Shown here in pieces: positions 1 through 7,963 of a stretch of 60,118 nucleotides of DNA. Both the position numbers and the translations under genes were made by a program. The notes under the pieces were generated by a model that saw nothing but the letters and a program-made list of their open reading frames with translations, searched no databases and was not told the origin of the DNA. Numbering within the stretch: the stretch's first letter is position 1; every line of letters begins with the position of its first letter. The stretch is from Magnetococcales bacterium (GTDB lineage Bacteria > Pseudomonadota > Magnetococcia > Magnetococcales > JADFXB01): positions 1 through 60,118 of the forward strand of contig JADFXB010000012.1 in NCBI GenBank assembly GCA_015233935.1, read 5' to 3'.

Positions 1-974
1 ATGCCGGCGGAAAAGGTTCCCAGGGCAGCCAGGCGGTCGGCATGCACCAGTTGACGGGTTCGCTCCTGCACCACCTGTTCCAGCTTGCGGGCGTAGTCGG
101 TCATGCGTTCTTCCGCTTCTTTGCGCAAGACCACCTCCCGTTCCAATCCCGAATAGGTGCTCTCCAGTTTGCCGGTCATCACGTTGAAACTGTTGGCCAT
201 GTGGGCCACTTCATCTTCGCCGGTGACGGGAACTTTTTGGGAAAAATCTCCCCCCACCACCCTGGACATGGCCTCGGTCACCAGTTTGACAGGGAAAAGA
301 ATGGTTCGGCGCACCAAAAGCAATAAAACCAGCAATAACGCCAAAATGGAGATGGCAACGATGCGATAGGCCCGTTTTTGTGTCTCTTCGATATCCTGCC
401 GTACTTTTTGGGTGGAAGCACTCAAATGCAATACCCCGCGCACCTCCTGGCTTTTGCCATGGCAGCGATAACACCGCTTTTCAATCATGATGGGCACCAG
501 ATAGGTGAGGATCTCTCCTTGCGGGGTTTCCTTGAAGTAGGACAGCATCTCCTTTTCTTTCAATACCTTGATGAGATATTCATCCTGTGACTCCAGCACC
601 CGCACCGACCGTTCCACCTTTTTGGGGAGAAAATCGTTGGTGCCCAGCCGCTGGTTTACCTGGCTGATGGTGGCGTTGTCCAGAAATGCCTCTTCGCCAT
701 TGGTGCGCAGGACCCGGATGTCATGGAATATTTGGGAGTTTCTCATATTTTCCGCATATTCCTGGGCAATGTCCGCATAGCCTGCCACCATCACCGTCTT
801 GATACCACGGCTGATATGGTCGGCCAACTGCTCCAGCAACACCTGGTGCTGCCGCAGGATGGCTGTTTCCTGATTCTTGGCATAGAAGGTCACCAACCCT
901 ACCAGGACCAGTAGGATCAAGAGGCCCACAGGCAAGAGAATTTTGACCCCCAGGGAAGATTTCAGAGGGAACAA
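1..974 (-). CDS. Heme-binding membrane sensor histidine kinase, 3' part cut by window edge
   Basis: The reading frame is open from a TTG start (AAGGA about 9 bases upstream) to the window edge, about 324 codons. It shows an N-terminal membrane helix (about residues 10-30) and a periplasmic region carrying CYRCH at residues 168-172, a c-type heme attachment motif. A second membrane helix, a HAMP-like segment and a coiled coil follow, and the frame ends in HADRLAALGTFSAGM, the start of a HisKA dimerisation/phosphoacceptor domain; the His itself lies outside the window. The periplasmic part resembles the DUF3365/Tll0287-like heme sensor family. It probably senses redox state or a diatomic gas through heme and signals by phosphotransfer. 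It is divergent from a DNR-like regulator gene. There is no ATG start in frame near the first helix, so the TTG choice is moderately sure. Confidence 0.85.
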   Translation of the reverse strand, partial: MFPLKSSLGVKILLPVGLLILLVLVGLVTFYAKNQETAILRQHQVLLEQLADHISRGIKTVMVAGYADIAQEYAENMRNSQIFHDIRVLRTNGEEAFLDNATISQVNQRLGTNDFLPKKVERSVRVLESQDEYLIKVLKEKEMLSYFKETPQGEILTYLVPIMIEKRCYRCHGKSQEVRGVLHLSASTQKVRQDIEETQKRAYRIVAISILALLLVLLLLVRRTILFPVKLVTEAMSRVVGGDFSQKVPVTGEDEVAHMANSFNVMTGKLESTYSGLEREVVLRKEAEERMTDYARKLEQVVQERTRQLVHADRLAALGTFSAG

Positions 975-1045
975 GGGGAAGATTCCTTAATATACCGACG
1001 AACCGCAAAATGGCGCGGATGGGAATTTCTGATAATGCTCATTGT

Positions 1046-1059
1046 TTGATCCAAGTCAA
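1046..1059. promoter_or_regulatory. FNR/DNR-type binding box upstream of crp-family gene
   Basis: TTGATCCAAGTCAA matches the FNR/DNR consensus TTGAT-N4-ATCAA with one mismatch. A -10-like TAGAGT lies at 1083-1088, centred 33 bp downstream, close to the 32 bp expected for a class II FNR-type promoter. A transcript would start near 1095, which argues against the ATG at 1098 as the start of the downstream gene. The same TTGAT-N4-GTCAA form occurs upstream of nirS. Confidence 0.6.
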
Positions 1060-1196
1060 CGGCAAAGGCCCCATGGGTTTGATAGAGTGGAATAAGGATG
1101 GTCACATGCAGGCGGGATTATTTCAATCCGCCGCATCGTTTTTCAATCATTTTTTTACATATGGTCAGTTTCTCAACCCCTAATCCGCGAAATGCC

Positions 1197-1946
1197 ATGG
1201 ATATCACCTCGTCGCTCAATGGGGATTTACTGCTGGGCTTTTTACGGGAGCATACCCCCTTTGCTTACTGTAACCAGACCTCCCTGGAGAGTTTGTGCCA
1301 ACATGCTGAATTGCAACAAGTGGCGGATGGGGAAATCTTGTTTCAGCGGGATACCCCTTGTGAAAGATTTTATTTGTTGGTGGAGGGAAAGATCAAGCTG
1401 TTGCTCCCCACCAACTCCAAACATGGTGGACGTGCCATTGCCATCGGGCGTCCGGGGGATGGTTTGAATATTGCCAGCCTGTTTGTGGAGCCTGCCTATC
1501 ATCTTTGCACCTCCCAAAGTTTGGGCATCAGTTGGGTGATGGCCATCTCCAAGGATATGGTGATGCGACTGATGGCTGAGTCCGCCACCTTGCGGCTGCG
1601 TCTTATGGGGGATATTTCCAGCCAGTTGCGTCATATGGTTTTTTTCAAAACTGGTTTTCTTTCCAAATGCGCTGCTCGTCGGGTGATGGAATATTTATTG
1701 GAGCTGGTGCCGGAACCCATTCGACGGGATGATGTTATTGTGGTGTTACCCGATCAGAAGCAGGCCATTGCTGCCCGTTTGTTGCTGGAACCTGCCACGC
1801 TCTCTCGCACCCTCAACCAGTTGCAGGAGCGGGAGTTGATTGCTGTGCGTCATCGGCAGGTAAAGATTCCCAGCCTGCGCAATTTTCGTGAGCAGATGGC
1901 CGATTGGGAGCAACGGGTAGGTCGTTGCGCCCAAGGTGTAGATTGA
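1197..1946 (+). CDS. Crp/Fnr-family transcription regulator, DNR-like
   Basis: A 249-residue regulator with an N-terminal cyclic-nucleotide-type beta-roll domain (about residues 15-125), a long dimerisation helix and a C-terminal winged helix-turn-helix (LPDQKQAIAARLLLEP then TLSRTLNQL). There is no CxxC-rich N-terminus, so it is not an FNR with an iron-sulfur cluster; the family resemblance is to DNR/NnrR nitrogen-oxide regulators. The recognition helix reads P-A-T-L-S-R where most FNR/DNR proteins have P-E-T-x-S-R, so the usual base-contacting Glu appears to be Ala. The frame stays open back to an ATG at 1098 and another at 1161. I prefer 1197 because the FNR-like promoter would start transcription near 1095, but no start has a good ribosome binding site. 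It could autoregulate and control the nir genes of this window. Confidence 0.85.
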   Translation: MDITSSLNGDLLLGFLREHTPFAYCNQTSLESLCQHAELQQVADGEILFQRDTPCERFYLLVEGKIKLLLPTNSKHGGRAIAIGRPGDGLNIASLFVEPAYHLCTSQSLGISWVMAISKDMVMRLMAESATLRLRLMGDISSQLRHMVFFKTGFLSKCAARRVMEYLLELVPEPIRRDDVIVVLPDQKQAIAARLLLEPATLSRTLNQLQERELIAVRHRQVKIPSLRNFREQMADWEQRVGRCAQGVD

Positions 1947-1998
1947 CCCACCCCACCCACCCAGTATTTTTTTAAAACTATTAAAAAAAGGAGGGGGT

Positions 1999-2021
1999 CT
2001 GGGGGAGTTCATCTCCCCCAG
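1999..2021. terminator. Bidirectional terminator hairpin between crp-family gene and hrpB
   Basis: CTGGGGGAG and CTCCCCCAG form a perfect 9-bp stem with loop TTCAT. On the minus strand the stem is followed after a few bases by a run of seven T, so it should end hrpB transcription; on the plus strand the T run is weaker (GGTTTTGCCTTTT). The flanking genes are convergent. Confidence 0.7.
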
Positions 2022-2040
2022 GGTTTTGCCTTTTCCTGAA

Positions 2041-4536
2041 TCACTTACGCGGCTTTGCACGGGCCGTAGCCTGAGCACTCCAGGGATCTTCCGGCCAATA
2101 ATGTTTTGGATACCGCCCCTGCAACTCCCTACGCACCTCCGGCCAGGTTCGCTGCCAAAATCCACGTAAATCACGGGTGATCTGCACCGGTCGCTGGGCG
2201 GGACTCAATAAATGCAAGGTAAGTGGCTGTTGCCCCCAGCATAGAGCAGGAGTATCTGCCAAACCAAACATTTCCTGGATCCGCACCGCCAGAATGGGGG
2301 GTTCTTCCGGGCTGTATTGAATGGGAATCCGGGAACCGCTGGCCACCTGCCAATGGCTGGGTGTTCCCTCCTCCAACAACTCCCGCTGCTTCCAAGTCAA
2401 CTGTTGAACCAACAAAGGGGCCACCGCCAAACGTTGCAGGTGCTCCTTGCGGTTGCAACCTGACAGGTGAGGGGCCAACCACGCTTCCAGGTTGGTCAAC
2501 AGGGTGGCATCGGACAGATCGGGCAAGGCTTCCTGTGGACGATGGCGAGATACCAGGGCTACTCTGGCTTGCAAAGATCGCGCTTCTTTGCTCCAGTTGA
2601 GACAAGCCACGCCCATTTGTCGAATACCTGCCAGTAAAGCCGCCTGCACCGCCTCCGGGGAAGGATTTTCCAAGGGAAGGGTGGCCAATTCCAGACTTTC
2701 ATACCGCTGCCGTCTGCGACAGACCACCCGTTCCTGGCGACCATCCCAGGTGACCTCATCCTGTTGGATGATTTGGGATGCAAAGGCTTGTTGAAAGGTA
2801 TCGCGGGATAAGGGGGCGGCCAGATAGACCTTGCCCTCCAATTGTCCCCCATCCAGATCGGCCACCACCAACAAAGGGCTGTTGGTGAGGGGATCCCCTT
2901 CTGGAAGGACCACACCGCGTCCGTTGGCCAACAGATAACGGTGGTTTGCACCGGATCGTTGCAAGGCTATGCGGTCGGGATAGGCGGTGGCCAACAACAG
3001 ACCTGATTCACCGGTCGCTTCTTCCCTGGTGATGCCCAACAGGCGTCGATAGTGGAGCGCGGCCCGCTGAATACGTTGGCAAGTGGTCACTTCCCCACCG
3101 ACTGCCGCGACGGCATGTGTTCCCTTTTGCCGGAAAAGTGTAAGGATTTCCAGACGATCCTGTAGATTCGTGTTGGCCAATCCCCGGCCTCGCAAGGGAT
3201 CCCGTTCTTCCAGAATGGCGGCCAAATCACAGGCTGTGGCCTTGTTTTTTGCCATCACCAACATATGGGCCAAGCGTGGATGCAGGGGAAGAGCTGCCAG
3301 TTGACGACCATGGGCGGAAATCCTTCCCTCCTGGTCCAGGGCACCCAGACGTTGCAAAAGCTCTCTTGCCTGGGCAACCGCTCCCGCCGGAGGGGGGTCC
3401 AGCCAGGGCAGGGTGTTGGGATCCCGGACACCCCACAAGGCCAGGTCCAACATTAAAGGGGCCAGGTCCGCTTCCATGATTTCCGGCGGGGTGGCCAGGG
3501 CCAGCTTTTCCTGCTCATCCGCTGACCATAAACGACAGCAGAAACCCGCTTGCAGGCGACCAGCCCGTCCGGCCCGCTGCTCGGCGGCATCCCGACAAAT
3601 GCGCAGGGTCTCCAAGCGGCTCAAACCGCTGCCTGGGTGAAAACGGGGCCGTCGGCAATAACCCCCATCCACCACCGTGGTGATGCCCGGCAGGGTGAGA
3701 CTGGTCTCGGCAATGTCGGTGGCCAGAATGATGCGCCGTTGCCCCTGCAGGGAGGGATGCATGACCCGTTGTTGCTCATGGTGACCCAGATCCCCGTAGA
3801 GGGGAAGAATTTCCAGTTGGGGAGGAAGCTGACGGGTGAGCTGGGCCTGTACGGCACGAATTTCCCCACCCCCTGGCAGAAAGGCCAGAATGTCGCCGTG
3901 GAATTGGGACACTGCCTGGCGCACCCCCCGTACCACCTTATCCACCACCCCACCGGGGTAATCCCAATAGTGGTGGGTCACGGGATAGACCCTTCCCTCC
4001 CCTGCCAAAACCGGTGCCCCTTGCAGTAATTGGACGAGGGGTTCCACCTGCAAGGTGGCGGACATGATCAACAGGCGCAACCCCTCCCGCAGTTGCAGCA
4101 CCTCCAGACAGAGGGCCAATCCCAAATCCGATTGCAGGGATCGCTGGTGAAATTCATCAAAAATCACCACCCCCACCCCACTCAAGGCGGGATCCTGTTG
4201 CAGACGACGGGTGAGAATGCCTTCGGTGACCACCTCCACCATGGTTTTGGCAGAAATGCGTCGATCAAAGCGTACCTGATACCCCACCCGCTCCCCCACC
4301 TCTTCCCCCAACAATTGGGCCATGCGTTGGGCAATGGCCCGTGCCGCCAGTCGCCTTGGTTGCAAGAGGATAATTTTTTGCCCCTGCAACCAGGTTGCGT
4401 TCATCAGAGCCAGAGGAACCAGGGTACTTTTGCCAGAACCAGGCGGGGCGGTGAGAATGGCGGTGGCTGACTGGCCAAGAGTGGTCAGCAGGGGTTCCAG
4501 CAAGGGGAGAATGGGCAAGTCCGGCCAAGGTTGCAT
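2041..4536 (-). CDS. hrpB: ATP-dependent RNA helicase HrpB
   Basis: An 831-residue DEAH-type superfamily 2 helicase of the usual HrpB length. Walker A is APPGSGKST at about residues 30-38, motif II is DEFH at 127-130 and motif III is SAT at about 159. It continues through the RecA2 domain (motif VI around QRAGRAGR), the helicase-associated domain and the HrpB-specific C-terminus. It is a cytoplasmic RNA-dependent ATPase whose substrate in most bacteria is not known. The ATG has AAGGA upstream. It starts only 6 bases after the pgi stop, so the two genes are probably cotranscribed. Confidence 0.95.
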   Translation of the reverse strand: MQPWPDLPILPLLEPLLTTLGQSATAILTAPPGSGKSTLVPLALMNATWLQGQKIILLQPRRLAARAIAQRMAQLLGEEVGERVGYQVRFDRRISAKTMVEVVTEGILTRRLQQDPALSGVGVVIFDEFHQRSLQSDLGLALCLEVLQLREGLRLLIMSATLQVEPLVQLLQGAPVLAGEGRVYPVTHHYWDYPGGVVDKVVRGVRQAVSQFHGDILAFLPGGGEIRAVQAQLTRQLPPQLEILPLYGDLGHHEQQRVMHPSLQGQRRIILATDIAETSLTLPGITTVVDGGYCRRPRFHPGSGLSRLETLRICRDAAEQRAGRAGRLQAGFCCRLWSADEQEKLALATPPEIMEADLAPLMLDLALWGVRDPNTLPWLDPPPAGAVAQARELLQRLGALDQEGRISAHGRQLAALPLHPRLAHMLVMAKNKATACDLAAILEERDPLRGRGLANTNLQDRLEILTLFRQKGTHAVAAVGGEVTTCQRIQRAALHYRRLLGITREEATGESGLLLATAYPDRIALQRSGANHRYLLANGRGVVLPEGDPLTNSPLLVVADLDGGQLEGKVYLAAPLSRDTFQQAFASQIIQQDEVTWDGRQERVVCRRRQRYESLELATLPLENPSPEAVQAALLAGIRQMGVACLNWSKEARSLQARVALVSRHRPQEALPDLSDATLLTNLEAWLAPHLSGCNRKEHLQRLAVAPLLVQQLTWKQRELLEEGTPSHWQVASGSRIPIQYSPEEPPILAVRIQEMFGLADTPALCWGQQPLTLHLLSPAQRPVQITRDLRGFWQRTWPEVRRELQGRYPKHYWPEDPWSAQATARAKPRK

Positions 4537-4542
4537 GGACCA

Positions 4543-6243
4543 TCAATCCTTAACAGGATGACGCTTGGCCCAATGGTGAAGTAATCCGGCGGTGGCCGGG
4601 TGACAGGTTTGGGAATCCAGGGGATTTCCCGCCAGCAGACTCTCCTGGTGTTGACCAATACCACGGGCCAACTCTTTGCCCAACTCCACCCCCCATTGAT
4701 CAAAACTGTTGATGCCCCAAACCACCCCCATAACGAAGGTTTTCATCTCATAGAGGGAGAGGAGAGCACCCAAATTATACGGGGTGAGACGATCCAACAA
4801 GAGGGTATTGGAAGGATGGTTGCCGGGAAACAGTCGTTGGGGCAGCAGGGTTTCCACCTCTTTGGGGGAGACACCCCTGGCCAATAATTTTTGCCGGACC
4901 TCTTCCGGGGTGCGTCCAACCATTAAGGCTTCCGATTGGGCAAAACAGTTGGCCAGCAACTCCTGATGGTGGTGGTGCAGGGTGTGGCCGGGTTGCAGCA
5001 CGGCGATAAAATCGGCGGTAAAGGCGTGGCTTCCCTGATGAAGCAATTGATAAAAGGAGTGTTGGCCGTTGGTGCCCGCTTGTCCCCAAATAATCTGCCC
5101 GGTGGCCACGGGTGAGGGGGTATTGTCCCGCCGGGCGGTCTTGCCGTTACTCTCCATTTCACACTGTTGATAATAGTCGGGGAAGGAGCGCAACAGGTGG
5201 CTGTAGGGCAATACCAAGTGGGTGGGCATGTGGAAAAAATTGGTATACCACACACTGATCATGGCCAGAAGGACGGGCAGATTGTCGGTCAGGGGGGCAT
5301 TCAGAAAGTGTTGATCCATGGCATGCGCCCCTGCCAACACCTGGGCGAAGGCGTCATAACCGATCATGGCGATCACGGGCAAGCTGATGGCGGAGGGCCA
5401 GGAATAGCGACCATTGAGCCATCGCCAGCCGGGAAAGATGGCCTCCCCTGGAATACCAAAGTGAAGGGCAGCCTGCCGGTTGGCGGTGACTGCCAGAAAA
5501 TGCCGGGCAATCTCATGGGGATCGTCCATGGCCTGGGCCAGCCATTGCCAGGCGGTGCGACCATTGAGGGTGGTTTCCAGGGTGGCAAAACTTTTACTGG
5601 CCAGGATAAACAGGGTGGTATGGGGATTTAAATCCTTGGTAGCCTGGACAAAGTCGTCGCCATCCATATTGCTGATGAAACGAATCTGGGGGGCCGAGTC
5701 CAGGGCGTAGGGGGCAAGGGCTTCCACCAGCAGTTTGGGGCCAAGATAAGACCCTCCAATGCCAATGTGAACCATGGTGGTAATTTTTTCACCCCGTGCG
5801 CCCTTTAACGTACCGCTCTGCACCCTTTGACTGAAGGCTTGCAACTGCTGGCGGGCGGCGACAATTTCCGGCATCACATTGTGGCCGTTGACCAAAATTT
5901 CTGTGGTAGTCTCTTGGCGCAAGGCGGTGTGAAGGGCGGCGGTTTTTTCGGTCCAGTTGATGGCCTCCCCTTGAAACAGCATGCGACGGGCTTCTTCCAG
6001 TCCGGCGGCCTGGGCTAGGCGGGTGAGGAGGGAGAGGGTCTCTGGGGTGAGGTGGTTTTTGCAAAAATCCACCCCGATTTCCTCAAAGGAGCGAAAAAAT
6101 TTATGAAACCGCTCCCCATCCTTGGAGAAAAATTCACGCAAATGGAGGGACTTGATCTGTTGGTGGTGCGCTTCCAACTGTTGCCAAAGGGCGTGGAAGG
6201 TATCCCGTGCAACCGGTGTGACAGGGGAAAGGGTAAAGGCCAT
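4543..6243 (-). CDS. pgi: Glucose-6-phosphate isomerase
   Basis: A 566-residue phosphoglucose isomerase that interconverts glucose-6-phosphate and fructose-6-phosphate in glycolysis and gluconeogenesis. The catalytic region EMESNGK (Glu near residue 364), the active-site His in GTNGQHSFYQLLHQG (about residue 395) and the C-terminal Lys in WGVELGKELA (about residue 523) are all present. The length is close to the family norm of about 550. The substrate-binding signature reads LNGRYSWPS, with Asn where many homologues have Gly. It lies 6 bases upstream of hrpB on the same strand and 18 bases downstream of a small zinc-ribbon gene. Confidence 0.97.
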   Translation of the reverse strand: MAFTLSPVTPVARDTFHALWQQLEAHHQQIKSLHLREFFSKDGERFHKFFRSFEEIGVDFCKNHLTPETLSLLTRLAQAAGLEEARRMLFQGEAINWTEKTAALHTALRQETTTEILVNGHNVMPEIVAARQQLQAFSQRVQSGTLKGARGEKITTMVHIGIGGSYLGPKLLVEALAPYALDSAPQIRFISNMDGDDFVQATKDLNPHTTLFILASKSFATLETTLNGRTAWQWLAQAMDDPHEIARHFLAVTANRQAALHFGIPGEAIFPGWRWLNGRYSWPSAISLPVIAMIGYDAFAQVLAGAHAMDQHFLNAPLTDNLPVLLAMISVWYTNFFHMPTHLVLPYSHLLRSFPDYYQQCEMESNGKTARRDNTPSPVATGQIIWGQAGTNGQHSFYQLLHQGSHAFTADFIAVLQPGHTLHHHHQELLANCFAQSEALMVGRTPEEVRQKLLARGVSPKEVETLLPQRLFPGNHPSNTLLLDRLTPYNLGALLSLYEMKTFVMGVVWGINSFDQWGVELGKELARGIGQHQESLLAGNPLDSQTCHPATAGLLHHWAKRHPVKD

Positions 6244-6261
6244 GGTGCAAGTCCGTCCGGT

Positions 6262-6687
6262 TTAAGTTGATTCCTTGGAGAGGGCGTGGAGACAAAAGGG
6301 ACAACGGGTGGATTTGCGGGCGGGCAGAATACTGCCGCACTGGCTGCATCCCCAGTAAAAGGCCCGCAACAAGGCCCAGGCGATGAAAAATCCTCCCGCC
6401 ATGTACAGCCATTGGGGTTCGAAATGAATTTTTTTGCCCAGGAGCATGAAATCCTCTCCCAATAGTTTGGGATTGCGGCTCAGCATTTCACCCCCGTAGA
6501 CCAGCAGACCACCGAAGATGAGGCGAAATTTACCGGGACGGATGAAAGGATTAAAGCGCAAGCGACTGCGGGCGGTCTTGCCTTGCATGGTGGCCAGCAC
6601 CTCACGGGTTGGCCAGCCGCAAATGGGGCAAAAAAGGGCCATGTCGGAAATGGTTTGTTTGCATTCTTTGCATTGAATGAGTGCCAT
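6262..6687 (-). CDS. Small membrane protein with two zinc ribbons
   Basis: A 141-residue protein not assigned to a named family. It begins with a zinc-ribbon pair (CKEC at about residues 6-9 and CPIC at about 20-23), continues with a basic segment and one hydrophobic helix (about residues 93-110), and ends with a second pair (CSQC and CPFC). Both ribbons should lie on the same side of the membrane if there is a single span, most likely the cytoplasm. It may share a transcript with the coiled-coil gene 33 bases upstream and with pgi 18 bases downstream. Nothing in the sequence shows its function. Confidence 0.75.
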   Translation of the reverse strand: MALIQCKECKQTISDMALFCPICGWPTREVLATMQGKTARSRLRFNPFIRPGKFRLIFGGLLVYGGEMLSRNPKLLGEDFMLLGKKIHFEPQWLYMAGGFFIAWALLRAFYWGCSQCGSILPARKSTRCPFCLHALSKEST

Positions 6688-6720
6688 GAAGTTATCCTTG
6701 GTTGGCCTGGCAGGGAAAAA

Positions 6721-6915
6721 TTATTTTAAAGTCTGTGCCTTTTCGATGGCCCTGGTGACGTGGGCCTTGGCGGCGTTGAGGCGGGAGCGCACGGTGGTGG
6801 TATCCCGAAATTCCCCACGATCATTGGTGGCTTGCTCGTTGAAATACTCCAGGGCTTGTTTGGCCTTGTCGATTTGGTCGTATATTTCGCTGACTGTTTT
6901 AGCAAGGGTTTTCAT
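6721..6915 (-). CDS. Small helical protein of unknown function
   Basis: A 64-residue, highly charged and almost entirely helical protein with heptad-like spacing (KTVSEIYDQIDKAKQALEYF). It has no membrane segment, no Cys and no signal peptide. The ATG is preceded at about 7 bases by GGAG, which supports it being translated. It lies just upstream of the zinc-ribbon gene and probably forms an operon with it. I do not recognise the family; it could be a small regulator or a structural partner of the ribbon protein. Confidence 0.65.
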   Translation of the reverse strand: MKTLAKTVSEIYDQIDKAKQALEYFNEQATNDRGEFRDTTTVRSRLNAAKAHVTRAIEKAQTLK

Positions 6916-7307
6916 GGGTTTCTCCGGCCTGGATTAAATTTATTATCTCCTGATGATAGCATGGATGGAGTGGGGTAAACAGCCGTTCTGGAAAAAAATT
7001 CGCTTTTTGATCTTGGTTAAATATTCATCTGAATGAATGGCCGTTGGCAGATTTCTTTGTCACATATTAAATGTCAAAAGTGGAAAAAATAATTTTATCC
7101 CCTGGAGAAAAAATCCAAAGATAGGGATATAAATTTCAGTCTCTTGACAGAATTATGTGATTAAACTAGCCTTTACCGGTATTTTTAGGAATGGTGGGAG
7201 CGTTAACGAGAAAAATAATTACAAAGTGCGCCGTTAATGGTGACCCCTGCTTAGACTTAAATTGTTTACGTTCAATTTTCCATGTCACACTTCCAATGAG
7301 GAATCCC
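6916..7307. other. Intergenic region with inverted repeat and possible promoter
   Basis: This 392-bp AT-rich gap lies between two divergent genes. It holds an inverted repeat ATTCAT-CTGA-ATGAAT at 7023-7038 that could be an operator. A TTGACA at 7144-7149 is followed after 17 bp by TAGCCT (7167-7172), a weak sigma-70-like match facing the plus-strand gene. The frame of the exported PDC protein is open back to 7191, but that extension has no signal peptide and no ribosome binding site, so I do not count it as coding. Confidence 0.4.
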
Positions 7308-7871
7308 ATGAGAAAGTCCATTCAAGCTCTTTTGGCCTTACTGTTGGCCAGTAGCATGCATACAGCCCTTGCCGCTGATGAAGAAGCCCCCGCCAAAATT
7401 GTTACCCTTGCCAATGAAAAATTGACCAAGCTCTCTGCTGATCCGGTTCTGGTGCATGCCGTCAAAGAGGAAAACAGCAAAAACAAAACCCTGGACAGTA
7501 TCAAGCAGGCAGATGAAGAGTGGATGAAGGTCAAAGGGGTCAATGACTTCATGAAATCCTTTATGAACAATCCCTGTGCCGAGCGTCTGAAAAAGCTGAA
7601 GGCCGAATATCCGTTTATTTCCGAAACCTTTGTCATGGACAACCAGGGTGCCAACGTTTGCATGTCGGATAAGACCAGCGACTATTGGCAAGGGGACGAG
7701 CCGAAATGGCAAAAATCCTTCAACGGTGGCAAAGGGGCTGTCTTTATCGACAAGGTCAAATTTGATCAAAGCAGCCAGGCCTATCTGGTGCAAGTCTCTC
7801 TGCCCATCAAGGATGGTGACGCCACTATTGGGGCCATCACCATTGGTATTGATGTGGACAAAGCTGAATAA
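7308..7871 (+). CDS. Exported single-domain PDC/Cache sensor protein
   Basis: A 187-residue protein with a typical signal peptide (MRKSIQALLALLLASS then HTALA-ADEE) and one PDC/Cache-like domain. The core shows a strand pattern with FVMDNQGANVCMSD and the closing AYLVQVSLPIKDGD. There is no membrane anchor or output domain, so it should be free in the periplasm. It contains two Cys, which could form a disulfide. The start is chosen for GAGGA at 7297-7301, 6 bases upstream. The next gene, 92 bases downstream, is a chemoreceptor, which suggests the PDC protein binds a small ligand for it or modulates it. That role is inferred from position only. Confidence 0.8.
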   Translation: MRKSIQALLALLLASSMHTALAADEEAPAKIVTLANEKLTKLSADPVLVHAVKEENSKNKTLDSIKQADEEWMKVKGVNDFMKSFMNNPCAERLKKLKAEYPFISETFVMDNQGANVCMSDKTSDYWQGDEPKWQKSFNGGKGAVFIDKVKFDQSSQAYLVQVSLPIKDGDATIGAITIGIDVDKAE

Positions 7872-7963
7872 AGCGATGTCATAGGAATAATGGGTGTACC
7901 AGGGGGATGAAAGTTTAATTCATCCCCCCGGATAGATATGTGCCTCGAAAAGCGGGTCTTCAA

